From positions 62,001 to 126,000 of the forward strand of contig NZ_JAXEXL010000013.1 in NCBI RefSeq assembly GCF_034113385.1: a stretch of DNA of 64,000 nucleotides, read 5' to 3'. A model generated the notes under the pieces. That model was not told where the DNA came from and made no database searches. It worked only from the letters and a program-made list of their open reading frames with translations. The DNA is from Atopobium sp034113385 (GTDB lineage: Bacteria; Actinomycetota; Coriobacteriia; Coriobacteriales; Atopobiaceae). Position 1 is the first letter of the stretch. The number at the start of each line of letters is the position of its first letter. Of this stretch, positions 51,356 through 60,240 are shown piece after piece. Both the position numbers and the translations under genes were made by a program.

Positions 51356-53077
51356 ATGTCAAACATCACCGCACCCATCAAAAAACCCGTCGACGCAACA
51401 CAAACAGCCGCATGGGCTTCTCTGCAAGCACATTTTGATACGGATTTTACCCAGCCTAACCTGCTCAAAACGTGGTTTGCTCAGGACCCAACACGTGCAG
51501 AAAAGCTAAGCTTTACCGTACATGACCTGCATTTTGACTTGTCTAAGAATCTACTTACTCCCACAACGCTTGCATTGCTTTGCCAGCTTGGTCGCGAGGT
51601 TGGTTTAGAAGAGCGCCGCGATGATATGTTTGCTGGTAAACACATCAATACTACCGAGGATCGTGCGGTGCTCCATACTGCGTTGCGCCGTCCTGCACAG
51701 CAGGCTGGTACGCTTGTGGTAGACGGCCAAGATGTTGTGGCCGACGTCCACGAGGTGCTGGACCGCATGTACGCGTTTGCCAATAAGGTACGCTCTGGTG
51801 AGTGGAGCGGTGTTACTGGCAAACGTATTAAGACCGTAGTTTCTATTGGCATTGGTGGCTCTGACCTTGGACCCTTCATGATGTATGAAGCACTCAAGCC
51901 CTATGCAGATGCGGGGATTGCCTGCCGTTTTGTGTCCAATATCGACCCGACTGACCTTGCCGAGAAAACCGCTGATCTTGACCCAGAAACTACATTGGTC
52001 ATCGTGGTTTCCAAAACCTTTACCACGCTCGAAACGCTCACTAATGCGCGCGGAGCCAAGGCATGGTTGTTGGAGTCCCTGCGTTCAACTGGTGCAATTG
52101 ATGCCACCCCTCAGGCAGCTGCCACGGCTATCGAGCGTCACTTTGTTGCTGTTTCTACCAATCTTGAGTTGGTTAGCGAGTTTGGCATCAACCCAGATAA
52201 TGCCTTTGGTTTTTGGAACTGGGTAGGAGGCCGTTACTCGGTGGATTCTGCGGTTGGCCTAGCACTTATTTTGGCGTTTGGTCCCAACCGCTTCCAAGAA
52301 CTTCTTGCTGGCTTTGCCGATATGGACACCTATTTTGCTACCACACCGCTCGAGAAAAACGTGGTTGCTTTGATGGGCTTGCTTAACGTGTGGTATGTAA
52401 ACTTCTTTGGAATGAGTTCTCACGCGGTATTGCCCTATGATCAGTATCTCCACCGCTTCCCAGCATACTTGCAGCAACTTACCATGGAGTCTAATGGTAA
52501 GTCCGTTCGTTGGGATGGCACTCCGGTTACTTCTGATACGGGCGAGGTTTTTTGGGGTGAGCCTGGTACAAATGGACAACATGCGTTCTATCAGTTAATC
52601 CATCAAGGAACACGCAAGATTCCTTGTGATTTTATTGCCTTTGTAAACCCTGTACATCCAACGCGTGATGGCGAGCAAGATGTTCATGAGTTATTCTTAG
52701 GCAATTTCTTGGCACAAACTAAGGCGCTTGCTTTTGGCAAGACAGCAGATGAGGTCCGCGCTGAAGGTACGGCAGAGTGGATGGTTCCTGCCCGCGTATT
52801 TAGTGGTGATAGGCCTACTACCTCCATCTTTGGTGAGGCACTTACGCCGCATGCGCTTGGAGAGCTTGTTGCCCTCTATGAGCATATTACTTTTGTTGAG
52901 GGCACAATCTGGGGTCTTGATTCGTATGATCAATGGGGGGTAGAGCTGGGTAAGCAGCTTGCAAAACAAATCACCCCTGCATTCCATGACGATGCAGCAC
53001 TTGCGCAGCAAGATGCGTCCACGCGTGCTCTTATAGAGTTTTATCGCACTAAGCGTAAGGAGGGGTGCGGCGCGTAA
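51356..53077 (+). CDS. pgi: Glucose-6-phosphate isomerase
   Basis: The 573-residue product interconverts glucose-6-phosphate and fructose-6-phosphate in glycolysis. Seen: [32 protein letters not shown] (sugar-phosphate site), [17 protein letters not shown], the signature [28 protein letters not shown]-type region ([20 protein letters not shown]) and [16 protein letters not shown]. The ATG at 51356 follows GAAAGG. It runs to within 8 bases of the convergent gene at 53086. Confidence 0.97.
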   Translation: [573 protein letters not shown]

Positions 53078-53085
53078 CGTGGGAA

Positions 53086-53754
53086 CTACCGCTGTACAAT
53101 CTTGCGCCCAACGTAAGCAATAAAGTCCTCATCACTCATGGGTTTGCCGTCCATACCTGTAATAGAGCCGCGCAAGAAAATGGCATCTTCGGTTGCTTCG
53201 CGATCAGCAAGTGCCTGTGCATAGTTGTCACGGCGCCAAAAATCAAAGGGATTCCCAAGGTCAAAGTGAGTGATAAGCACAATAAGATGGTCGGTCACTA
53301 AGATACGGTCAAACTTCTTATAGGATTGGTTTAAGACTTCAAAAGCTCCGTCCTTGGTTATATAGTGCATCTCTATATGGTTGCGCCCTGCATAACTGCG
53401 CAGGGCGCATGACCAAGGACGCGCAGTATCGGAATCGACGCCATGACGCACAAAAAAGCGCACATATGTTTTATGCCATAACGCACGCGGCCAAAAAATG
53501 GTAGCGCCCGTAAGCGCCTCGGCAATACCTACCACTAAAGCCAGGCCAAGCACGGCGCCAAATATCCAGCCTATTACGTTATAAGAAAAGTTTAAGAGCA
53601 CGCCCGCCCAGAACCAAATACCAAACAGCAGACCGTCGCCAATGCTAAACATAAGCGCATCACGGCGATTAAGCGGGCGGTCTTTACCCGCAAAGTATTC
53701 CTCAAAGAGCTTCTCGTCAAATTGTGTGGTGCTGGTAATGCGTGACTGCGCCAT
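53086..53754 (-). CDS. Two-helix membrane protein, possibly YcxB-like
   Basis: The 222-residue product has a soluble N-terminus, two adjacent membrane helices (about 38-58 and 60-80, FGIWFWAGVLLNFSYNVIGW), and a C-terminal cytoplasmic part with YITKDGAFEVLNQSYKKFDR and LIVLITHFDLG. Topology and the strand pattern after the helices recall YcxB-type proteins, but the match is weak. GAGGA precedes the ATG. It lies 37 bases downstream of the ade start region on the same strand order, converging with pgi. Confidence 0.7.
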   Translation of the reverse strand: MAQSRITSTTQFDEKLFEEYFAGKDRPLNRRDALMFSIGDGLLFGIWFWAGVLLNFSYNVIGWIFGAVLGLALVVGIAEALTGATIFWPRALWHKTYVRFFVRHGVDSDTARPWSCALRSYAGRNHIEMHYITKDGAFEVLNQSYKKFDRILVTDHLIVLITHFDLGNPFDFWRRDNYAQALADREATEDAIFLRGSITGMDGKPMSDEDFIAYVGRKIVQR

Positions 53755-53790
53755 ACGTCCTCGTTTACTTTGGGGTAGGTATTCTAGTTG

Positions 53791-55617
53791 CTATTCGGCG
53801 ATAAGGTCTTCCATGGTAAACGTAACACAGTTAACATAGCCGCGGTTGGTCAGGCGTAATTCGGGAACACAGGCTAATGACATAACTCCCATGGTCATAA
53901 AGGGGGAAGGCATGGTATTGCCCATCTGCACCCAAGCCTGCTCAACCTTTTGCACCTGTGCGGCAACCTGCTCTGCTGGAAGCGTACTCATAAGCCCGCA
54001 TATGGGTAACTCAACGAGGGCTAAAACCTTGCCATCGGCAACTGCAACCTCGCCACCGCCGCACTCCACAAGCGTGCGCGCGGCTAAGGCCATATCTTCG
54101 TCATTATCGCCCATAACAAGCAGGTTGTGGGCATCATGAGCAACCGTCTGAGCAAGTGCACCGTGGATGCCAAAGCCATGAACAAAGCCAAAGGCATGAG
54201 TGCCCTCTGCGCCGTGATGGCGGTCAAATACACAAAGTTTAAGCAAATCAGACGCATGGTCTGCGCAAAGAGAGCCATCTACTATAGGTGCCTCACATAT
54301 GGTATTGCGCGTAATGGTTTGTCCTGGGTCAACGGTAATGGTGCGTACTTTGCAGGTGGCAGAAGCATCTGCACGTTTGTTGGCAGGAGCGGGAATGCGG
54401 AAAGTATCCGCACTAATCTCACAACCAAGATTCATGGTGTTGGTCATGTAATCAGGCCAGGCAAAAGGCTCAACCTCAAAGCAAGGCTTACCATTTTGGG
54501 CAACAAGAACACCATCAATGTATACCTGTACCGCTTCAAAGTTGGTAAGGTCGCGCATCAAAACAAGGTCTGCACACTTACCAGGGGTAATAGAACCCAT
54601 ATCTTCGCCAATGCCCAAGTATTCTGCGCAGTTAATAGTAGCCATTTGTAGAGCGGTTATAGGATGACAGCCCAAGCGAACGGCTTCGCGCAAAATGCGA
54701 TCCATATGACCGTCAGAAACTAAGGTATTGGGATGATTATCATCTGAACACAGCAAACAATGACGCAGGTCAATGCCCGTTTCCAACAGAGGCGGCAAGT
54801 AAACAGGAAGGTTATGCCAAGCAGAGCCGTAGCGCAGCTGCACCCACATACCCATACGCAGTTTTGCTACTACATCATCAATGCCAATAGACTCATGACA
54901 AGAACTTATGCCAGCAGCAATATAGGCAGCCAAACCACGGTCAGACTCTACCACAGAGTAGTGGCCCGTTACGCGGCGGTCTGCCTTGAGGGTTTCTCGT
55001 ACTTCATTGGTTGCATTAGGCTCGTTATTAAGAATGCCGGGGAAGTTCATCATTTCCCCCAAGCCATAGGTTTCTGGCCAAGACATAGTTTTTTCTACTT
55101 GAGCAGCATCAATGCTCGAGCCTGTGTCTTCTACGCCCAAAACAGCAGGCACACAAGAAGGTGTGGTAAGCATGGTCTTAAGTGGGGTACGTGCAGCGTC
55201 TTCCCACATAGAGGTAACGCCCTCCAAGCCACGAACATTGGCAACTTCATGAGGGTCAGCCAAAATGGCAGTAGTGCCATGCGGAACAACAGCACGAGCA
55301 TACTCTGAGGGACCAATCATGGCAGACTCAATGTGGATGTGACTATCGATAAGACCAGGCGTAGCATACAGACCGGAAGCGTCTATGACGACGGTTTTCT
55401 CGCCAATGCAATGCTTGGCAGTATGGCCAGCAATACCAAGGTATGCAATGCGACCGCTGGCAATTGCAATATCTGCATCTTCTAGAAGTTCATGTGTTGT
55501 AACGCTTACGAGGGTTGCATGGCGAATTACGGTATCAGCAGGCTCTTTGCCTTGGGCTACGCGCACTAAGCGGTCATTAACTTCCCAAAGAGGCTTTTTA
55601 CAAAAAGCGTTACGCAT
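53791..55617 (-). CDS. ade: Adenine deaminase
   Basis: The 608-residue amidohydrolase converts adenine to hypoxanthine and ammonia. Seen: an N-terminal beta domain (ADTVIRHATLVSVTTHELLE), the metal motif PGLIDSHIHIES, DPHEVANVRGLEGV, GHYSVVESDRGL, LLCSDDNHPNTLVSDGHMDR and AEYLGIGEDMGSITPGKCAD, and the C-terminal adenine deaminase domain (LVVMGDNDEDMALAARTLVE region and the GGGEVAV stretch). Length is typical. AAGAAAGG precedes the ATG. It feeds salvage purines to the IMP pool that purH also serves. Confidence 0.95.
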   Translation of the reverse strand: MRNAFCKKPLWEVNDRLVRVAQGKEPADTVIRHATLVSVTTHELLEDADIAIASGRIAYLGIAGHTAKHCIGEKTVVIDASGLYATPGLIDSHIHIESAMIGPSEYARAVVPHGTTAILADPHEVANVRGLEGVTSMWEDAARTPLKTMLTTPSCVPAVLGVEDTGSSIDAAQVEKTMSWPETYGLGEMMNFPGILNNEPNATNEVRETLKADRRVTGHYSVVESDRGLAAYIAAGISSCHESIGIDDVVAKLRMGMWVQLRYGSAWHNLPVYLPPLLETGIDLRHCLLCSDDNHPNTLVSDGHMDRILREAVRLGCHPITALQMATINCAEYLGIGEDMGSITPGKCADLVLMRDLTNFEAVQVYIDGVLVAQNGKPCFEVEPFAWPDYMTNTMNLGCEISADTFRIPAPANKRADASATCKVRTITVDPGQTITRNTICEAPIVDGSLCADHASDLLKLCVFDRHHGAEGTHAFGFVHGFGIHGALAQTVAHDAHNLLVMGDNDEDMALAARTLVECGGGEVAVADGKVLALVELPICGLMSTLPAEQVAAQVQKVEQAWVQMGNTMPSPFMTMGVMSLACVPELRLTNRGYVNCVTFTMEDLIAE

Positions 55618-55741
55618 GGCAAACCTTTCTGTTAAGCGTTAGTAATAAGGCTAGAGTACCTCCAGAGTTGTGTGTTTGGGGGCTACATTTTACGCATGCG
55701 TAATATTTTTATGAGTGTTAAGAAAAGCAGTGGAGAAAAAC

Positions 55742-55770
55742 TAGGCAATCACGTTGGTTGCACGTATACT
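55742..55770 (+). promoter_or_regulatory. SRP RNA promoter
   Basis: TAGGCA (55742-55747) and TATACT (55765-55770) with 17 nt spacing, 9 nt before the RNA. Confidence 0.5.
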
Positions 55771-55779
55771 AAATCACTA

Positions 55780-55884
55780 GTGCATTCAGCGGGTTCGGGC
55801 GACGCTATGTTCCGAACCTGGTCAGGGCCGGGAGGCAGCAGCCATAAGGAGCCTCTGGCGGGCGTCCGTTCCCGCTGAGCGCAC
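55780..55884 (+). ncRNA. ffs: Signal recognition particle RNA, small bacterial type
   Basis: The conserved domain IV is present: CCTGGTCAGGGCCGGGAGGC with the tetraloop-closing GGGAGGCAGCAGCCATAAGG. Flanks pair as a long helix: GTGC and AGCGGG (55780-55793) with CCCGCT and GCGCAC (55871-55884). This is the approximately 100-nt form without an Alu domain. It guides Ffh to ribosomes making membrane and secreted proteins. Ends are inferred from pairing. Confidence 0.93.
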
Positions 55885-55975
55885 TGAGGCCCTTCTACCG
55901 CATGTTGGCAGGAGGGTTTATTTGTTATATTGAGGTACCCAAGCTATATAGCTAACGCCCTTAAGGACGGTTGAT

Positions 55976-56620
55976 ATGTCGTTTTTTAATTACCTTGTTG
56001 AGCTACTTCGTGACCCTCGCGCGGCTATTGCAAGTGCTATTGCTGCGGGTCCTTTTTTTGCTTACGGTTTTGTCTTTGCCATTATTTTTGTAGAGACAGG
56101 CGTGGTATTTTTCCCCTTCTTACCTGGTGATTCCTTACTGTTTGCTTCTGGCTTTTTTGCTGCTGGTGGTGGTTTTAACATTGGCATCTTGCTTGCGGTG
56201 GTTTGGGTGGCAGCTATTGTGGGAGACCAATGCAACTTTATGATTGGCCACTTCTTTGGTCGCAAGATTATTGATTCTGGCAAGGTTAAGGCTATGACGC
56301 CTGAACGCATCCAAAAGAGCGAGGAGTTTTTGGAAAAGTGGGGTCATCTTGCCATTTTTCTAGGGCGCTTCTTCCCCTTTATTCGTACCTTCGTACCTTT
56401 TATTGCAGGTATGGGTGGCATGCACTGGCGCAATTTTGTAATCTACAACATTTTGGGTGGCCTTACGTGGTCTACCGTGTTTATTCTATTGGGTTACTTC
56501 TTTGGTGGCATTCCCTTTGTACAAAAGCATTTTGAGCTTCTTATCGTAGGCATCGTTGCCGTTTCTTTGGTGCCAACGGTGGTTGGTTTAATTAAGGCGC
56601 GCACGGGCAAAAAGGAATAG
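55976..56620 (+). CDS. DedA-family membrane protein
   Basis: The 214-residue product has about five membrane helices and the DedA motifs FVETGVVFFPFLPGDSLLFA, GDQCNFMIGHFFGRK and FLGRFFPFIRTFVPFIAGMG. DedA proteins act in membrane homeostasis, and some recycle undecaprenyl phosphate or phospholipids. The ATG at 55976 follows AAGGACGG. It is a single gene between ffs and the pfl genes. Confidence 0.93.
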   Translation: MSFFNYLVELLRDPRAAIASAIAAGPFFAYGFVFAIIFVETGVVFFPFLPGDSLLFASGFFAAGGGFNIGILLAVVWVAAIVGDQCNFMIGHFFGRKIIDSGKVKAMTPERIQKSEEFLEKWGHLAIFLGRFFPFIRTFVPFIAGMGGMHWRNFVIYNILGGLTWSTVFILLGYFFGGIPFVQKHFELLIVGIVAVSLVPTVVGLIKARTGKKE

Positions 56621-56707
56621 CGCCTACGCGGATTTTATCGTCTAGCAAGCTTGCTTATTAGGTTGTGTAAAGCTGTTTTAAGGCTACATAAAAAAAGTTG
56701 ACCACGT

Positions 56708-56730
56708 TTTACTAGTCAATTCCTAGTAAA
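56708..56730 (+). promoter_or_regulatory. Palindrome upstream of the pfl genes
   Basis: TTTACTAG (56708-56715) and CTAGTAAA (56723-56730) form an 8-bp inverted repeat with 7-base spacer, just after TTGACC (56698-56703), a -35-like hexamer. It has the size of an operator for a dimeric regulator. No known redox-box consensus fits. Confidence 0.45.
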
Positions 56731-56834
56731 TTACTAACATTTTAAATTGAATCGTGTTTTTATGCGATTTTGCGCATCACACTCGAGTATCCTATGGGGT
56801 AGTAACTTAATCCTTTATAAGGAGTGTGTGGCGT

Positions 56835-58973
56835 ATGCAAGACGCATGGCATGGTTTTGTGGGTGGTAAATGGGAGCGCGAGGTTGACGTTCGTAACTTT
56901 ATTCAGCTCAATTACACCCCCTACGACGGTGACGAGTCCTTCCTTGCTGGTCCTACCGAGGCAACTTCCAAGCTTTGGGATGAGGTTATGGACCTCTTTG
57001 AGCAGGAGCGTCAGCACAACGGCGTGCTCGACATGGACACCAAGGTAGTTTCTACCATTACAAGTCATGAGGCAGGCTATATTGATCAGCCGCTCGAGAA
57101 GATTGTGGGTTTGCAGACCGATAAACCCCTCAAGCGTGCGCTTATGGTCAACGGCGGTATTCGCATGGCTGTTGCTGCGTGTGAACAAAATGGTTATCAC
57201 GTAGACCCTGAAGTTATAGACATATATAGCAACTATCGTAAAACGCACAACGCTGGCGTTTTTGATGCCTATACGCCCGAGATGCGTGCATGCCGTCATA
57301 GCCATATCATTACGGGCTTGCCCGATGCTTACGGTCGTGGCCGCATTATTGGTGACTATCGTCGTGTTGCCCTCTATGGTGTGGACCGCCTGATTGAGGA
57401 TAAGGTTGCCCAGAAAAACGGCACTCCTTCCACCATGACAGAAAACGTCATTCGTCATCGCGAGGAGTTGTCTGAGCAAGCACGTGCTCTTAAGGAGCTT
57501 AAGCAATTAGGTGCTATTTACGGTCTTGATTTAAGCCGTCCTGCTCAGAACTTCCAAGAGGCAGTTCAGTGGCTCTACATGGGTTATCTTGCTTCTGTTA
57601 AGGAGCAAAATGGCGCCGCTATGTCCATTGGTCGTAACTCCAACTTCTTAGACATTTATGCAGAGCGTGACTTGGCTGCTGGTCTTCTTACCGAGAAGGA
57701 CGTGCAAGAGATTATTGACCACTTAGTCATGAAGCTGCGCATGATTAAGTTTGCACGCACCCCTGAGTATAACGAGCTTTTCTCTGGTGACCCTCAGTGG
57801 GTAACTGAATCCATTGGTGGCATGGGCATTGACGGTCGTTCCATGGTAACCAAAACCAGTTTCCGCTATTTGCGTACATTAGAAAATATGGGCACCAGCC
57901 CCGAGCCAAACCTTACGGTTTTGTGGTCTACACGCTTGCCCGAGGGCTTCAAGCGCTATTGTGCAAAGATTTCTATTGCCACCAGCTCTATTCAGTATGA
58001 AAATGATGACCTTATGCGCGTATATCATGGTGATGACTACGCAATTGCATGTTGCGTAAGCTCTATGCGCATTGGTAAAGAAATGCAGTTCTTTGGCGCA
58101 CGTGCCAACCTAGCTAAATGTCTTTTGTACGCCATTAATGGTGGCCGTGACGAGAAGTCTGGCGAGCAAATTGGTCCTAAGTTCCGTCCCGTTGAGGGTG
58201 ACTATCTGGACTATGATGACGTTATGGCCAAGTATACGGATATGATGCGTTGGCTTGCAGGCGTATACGTAAACGCTTTGAACGTTATTCACTACATGCA
58301 CGATAAGTACAGCTACGAGCGCATACAAATGGCTTTGCATGATGAGCATGTACACCGTTGGTTTGCTACCGGCATTGCAGGTTTGTCTGTTGTTGCAGAC
58401 TCCCTGTCTGCCATTAAATATGCCAAGGTAAAGGTTGTCCGTGATGAGACTGGTCTTGTCACAGACTTTATAACCGAGGGCGATTTCCCCAAGTATGGCA
58501 ATGATGATGACCGCGTAGATCTTATCGCTCATGATATTGTCGAGAAGTTCATGGCTATTATTCGTGAGTTCCCCACGTATCGTGATGCCGTGCCTACCAC
58601 GTCCATCCTTACCATTACTTCCAACGTTGTCTATGGTAGTGCTACCGGCAACACTCCTGATGGACGTCGTGCAGGTGAGCCTTTTGCACCTGGTGCCAAC
58701 CCCATGCATCGCCGTGATACTCACGGCGCTGTAGCCTCGTTGGCCTCTGTTGCTAAGTTGCCTTTTGCAGATGCTCAAGACGGTATTTCTAATACCTTTA
58801 GCATTGTTCCTAATGCGCTTGGCAAGAATCAAGACGTCATGTTTAGTGGCAGCGAGCTTGATTTGGGCTATGCATCTGATCTTGATTTGAGCAATGTGAG
58901 CTTTGAAAACACCGTAAATTGCGCATGCGCTGCTGATGCTTCTGCACCAGAAGGCTTGTCCGATCGCGATTAG
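56835..58973 (+). CDS. pflB: Pyruvate formate-lyase large part, lacking the glycyl-radical domain
   Basis: The 712-residue product aligns with PflB up to SIVPNALGKNQDVM, including the active-site pair C406-C407 in AIACCVSSMRIGKEMQFF, GGMGIDGRSMVTKTSFRYL and GNTPDGRRAGEPFAPGANPM. The ordinary C-terminal domain with RVSGYAV is absent; the protein ends in about 44 unrelated residues rich in Asp/Ser (LDLGYASDLDLSNVSFENTV). That domain is encoded separately at 59055. AAGGAG lies 10 bases before the ATG at 56835. PFL makes acetyl-CoA and formate from pyruvate in anaerobic fermentation. Confidence 0.93.
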   Translation: MQDAWHGFVGGKWEREVDVRNFIQLNYTPYDGDESFLAGPTEATSKLWDEVMDLFEQERQHNGVLDMDTKVVSTITSHEAGYIDQPLEKIVGLQTDKPLKRALMVNGGIRMAVAACEQNGYHVDPEVIDIYSNYRKTHNAGVFDAYTPEMRACRHSHIITGLPDAYGRGRIIGDYRRVALYGVDRLIEDKVAQKNGTPSTMTENVIRHREELSEQARALKELKQLGAIYGLDLSRPAQNFQEAVQWLYMGYLASVKEQNGAAMSIGRNSNFLDIYAERDLAAGLLTEKDVQEIIDHLVMKLRMIKFARTPEYNELFSGDPQWVTESIGGMGIDGRSMVTKTSFRYLRTLENMGTSPEPNLTVLWSTRLPEGFKRYCAKISIATSSIQYENDDLMRVYHGDDYAIACCVSSMRIGKEMQFFGARANLAKCLLYAINGGRDEKSGEQIGPKFRPVEGDYLDYDDVMAKYTDMMRWLAGVYVNALNVIHYMHDKYSYERIQMALHDEHVHRWFATGIAGLSVVADSLSAIKYAKVKVVRDETGLVTDFITEGDFPKYGNDDDRVDLIAHDIVEKFMAIIREFPTYRDAVPTTSILTITSNVVYGSATGNTPDGRRAGEPFAPGANPMHRRDTHGAVASLASVAKLPFADAQDGISNTFSIVPNALGKNQDVMFSGSELDLGYASDLDLSNVSFENTVNCACAADASAPEGLSDRD

Positions 58974-59054
58974 TATAACCAGCTTTATATGTGCGCAGCT
59001 ATTTGTATAGGTTATATAGACCGCTGCGCTTACCCGCTCTAGAAAGGAGCAGCT

Positions 59055-59306
59055 ATGAAGACCAGCGATATTGCACCCAGCCAGGTAGATAATCTGGTTA
59101 CCATGCTTGATGGTTATGTTGCCGAGGGTGGACATCACCTTAATGTAAATGTCTTTACCAAGGATACGCTCTTGGATGCTCAGGCACATCCCGAGAAATA
59201 TCCTCAACTTACTATCCGTGTTTCTGGTTATGCGGTAAAGTTTAATTCCCTTACTAAGAAGCAACAGGATGATGTAATTTCTCGTACATTCCATGAGGCC
59301 ATGTAG
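59055..59306 (+). CDS. Separate glycyl-radical domain of pyruvate formate-lyase
   Basis: The 83-residue product corresponds to the C-terminal PflB domain: MLDGYVAEGGHHLNVNVFTK, LDAQAHPEKYPQLTIRV and RVSGYAVKFNSLTKKQQDDV, with the radical glycine at G58, ending FHEAM. Its own start has AAAGGAG at good spacing, 81 bases after the pflB stop. It resembles GrcA/YfiD, which rescues damaged PFL in enterobacteria, but here the neighbouring PflB has no such domain of its own, so this looks like the obligatory second subunit. The activase gene follows. Confidence 0.93.
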   Translation: MKTSDIAPSQVDNLVTMLDGYVAEGGHHLNVNVFTKDTLLDAQAHPEKYPQLTIRVSGYAVKFNSLTKKQQDDVISRTFHEAM

Positions 59307-59322
59307 GAGCATTAACGCATTT

Positions 59323-60147
59323 ATGTCTGATTTACCAGACAACAAACACTACAAAGACCCGCTCACAAGTTGTGGGCGGGTCCATTCTGTTGAATCGTTT
59401 GGCACAGTAGACGGCCCAGGTTGTCGCATGGTGGTTTTTATGCAAGGGTGCCCCATGCGCTGTGCCTATTGTCACAACCCAGATAGCTGGGAATTTGGCG
59501 CAGGTACTCAAGTTACTGTGGCCGATATTCTTAAAACCTTTGAGCGTAACCGCCCGTTTTATAAGTCTGGCGGCCTTACGGTAAGTGGTGGAGAGCCGCT
59601 TATGCAGGCACGTTTTGTAGCAGATTTATTTGAGGCAGCTCATAAAGCGCGCGCAGGCAAGATTCATACTTGCCTTGATAGCTCTGGGAGTAGTTTTAAT
59701 CCGCGCAATACACATCACTATGAACAGATTGCTCGTTTGTTAGATAACTGTGATTTGGTTTTGTTGGATATAAAACATTCTGATCCTGCGGGCCATATAG
59801 ACCTTTGTGCTCAACCACAGACTGATCCCCTTGCTTTTGGAGATGAGCTTGCCCGTCGCAAGATTCCAGTAGTTATCCGTCATGTGGTGGTATCAGGCAT
59901 TACCGATACAGATGAAGAACTTGCAGGAGTAGGCCGCATCATAAGTCAATGGGATAATGTGATTGGTTTGGACGTTTTGCCTTATCACACCATGGGCAAA
60001 TCAAAATACCAGCAACTAGGGCTTCTCTACAAGCTGGAGGGCGTGCCTGCTATGGACCCTGCGCGCGTTCCAGAAATCAGACAAAAGATTTTACGTGAAC
60101 GTGCTCGTGTTCGTGCAGCTAGAGCAAGTCATCAAGTGGAAGACTAA
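59323..60147 (+). CDS. pflA: Pyruvate formate-lyase activating enzyme
   Basis: The 274-residue radical-SAM protein installs the glycyl radical. Seen: HSVESFGTVDGPGCRMVVFM, the 4Fe-4S cysteines in CPMRCAYCHNPDSW, GGLTVSGGEPLMQ, LLDIKHSDPAGH and DVLPYHTMGKSKYQQLG. It starts at 59323, 16 bases after the glycyl-radical gene; an in-frame ATG at 59293 inside that gene is possible. The three genes pflB, radical domain and pflA form one unit. Confidence 0.94.
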   Translation: MSDLPDNKHYKDPLTSCGRVHSVESFGTVDGPGCRMVVFMQGCPMRCAYCHNPDSWEFGAGTQVTVADILKTFERNRPFYKSGGLTVSGGEPLMQARFVADLFEAAHKARAGKIHTCLDSSGSSFNPRNTHHYEQIARLLDNCDLVLLDIKHSDPAGHIDLCAQPQTDPLAFGDELARRKIPVVIRHVVVSGITDTDEELAGVGRIISQWDNVIGLDVLPYHTMGKSKYQQLGLLYKLEGVPAMDPARVPEIRQKILRERARVRAARASHQVED

Positions 60148-60170
60148 ACCTGTCATCACTGCCGCATGGG

Positions 60171-60176
60171 TATAAT
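60171..60176 (+). promoter_or_regulatory. Candidate dnaX promoter (-10)
   Basis: TATAAT lies about 65 bases before the dnaX start. No clear -35 was found. Confidence 0.4.
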
Positions 60177-60240
60177 AAAACGCTAGCAAACCGTTTTTCT
60201 GAGCCTAGAATTAACCCGATTTGTTCTTAAGGACATGCGG

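Noticed and set aside
58974..59054. Sequencing frameshift as the cause of the split pyruvate formate-lyase
   Set aside because: The large gene diverges about 130 bases before its stop, and the small gene has a complete domain start and its own ribosome-binding site. One base change would not join them cleanly.
58110..59345. 411-codon minus-strand frame across the pfl genes
   Set aside because: It runs antisense across the certain pflB and glycyl-radical genes and has no start signal.
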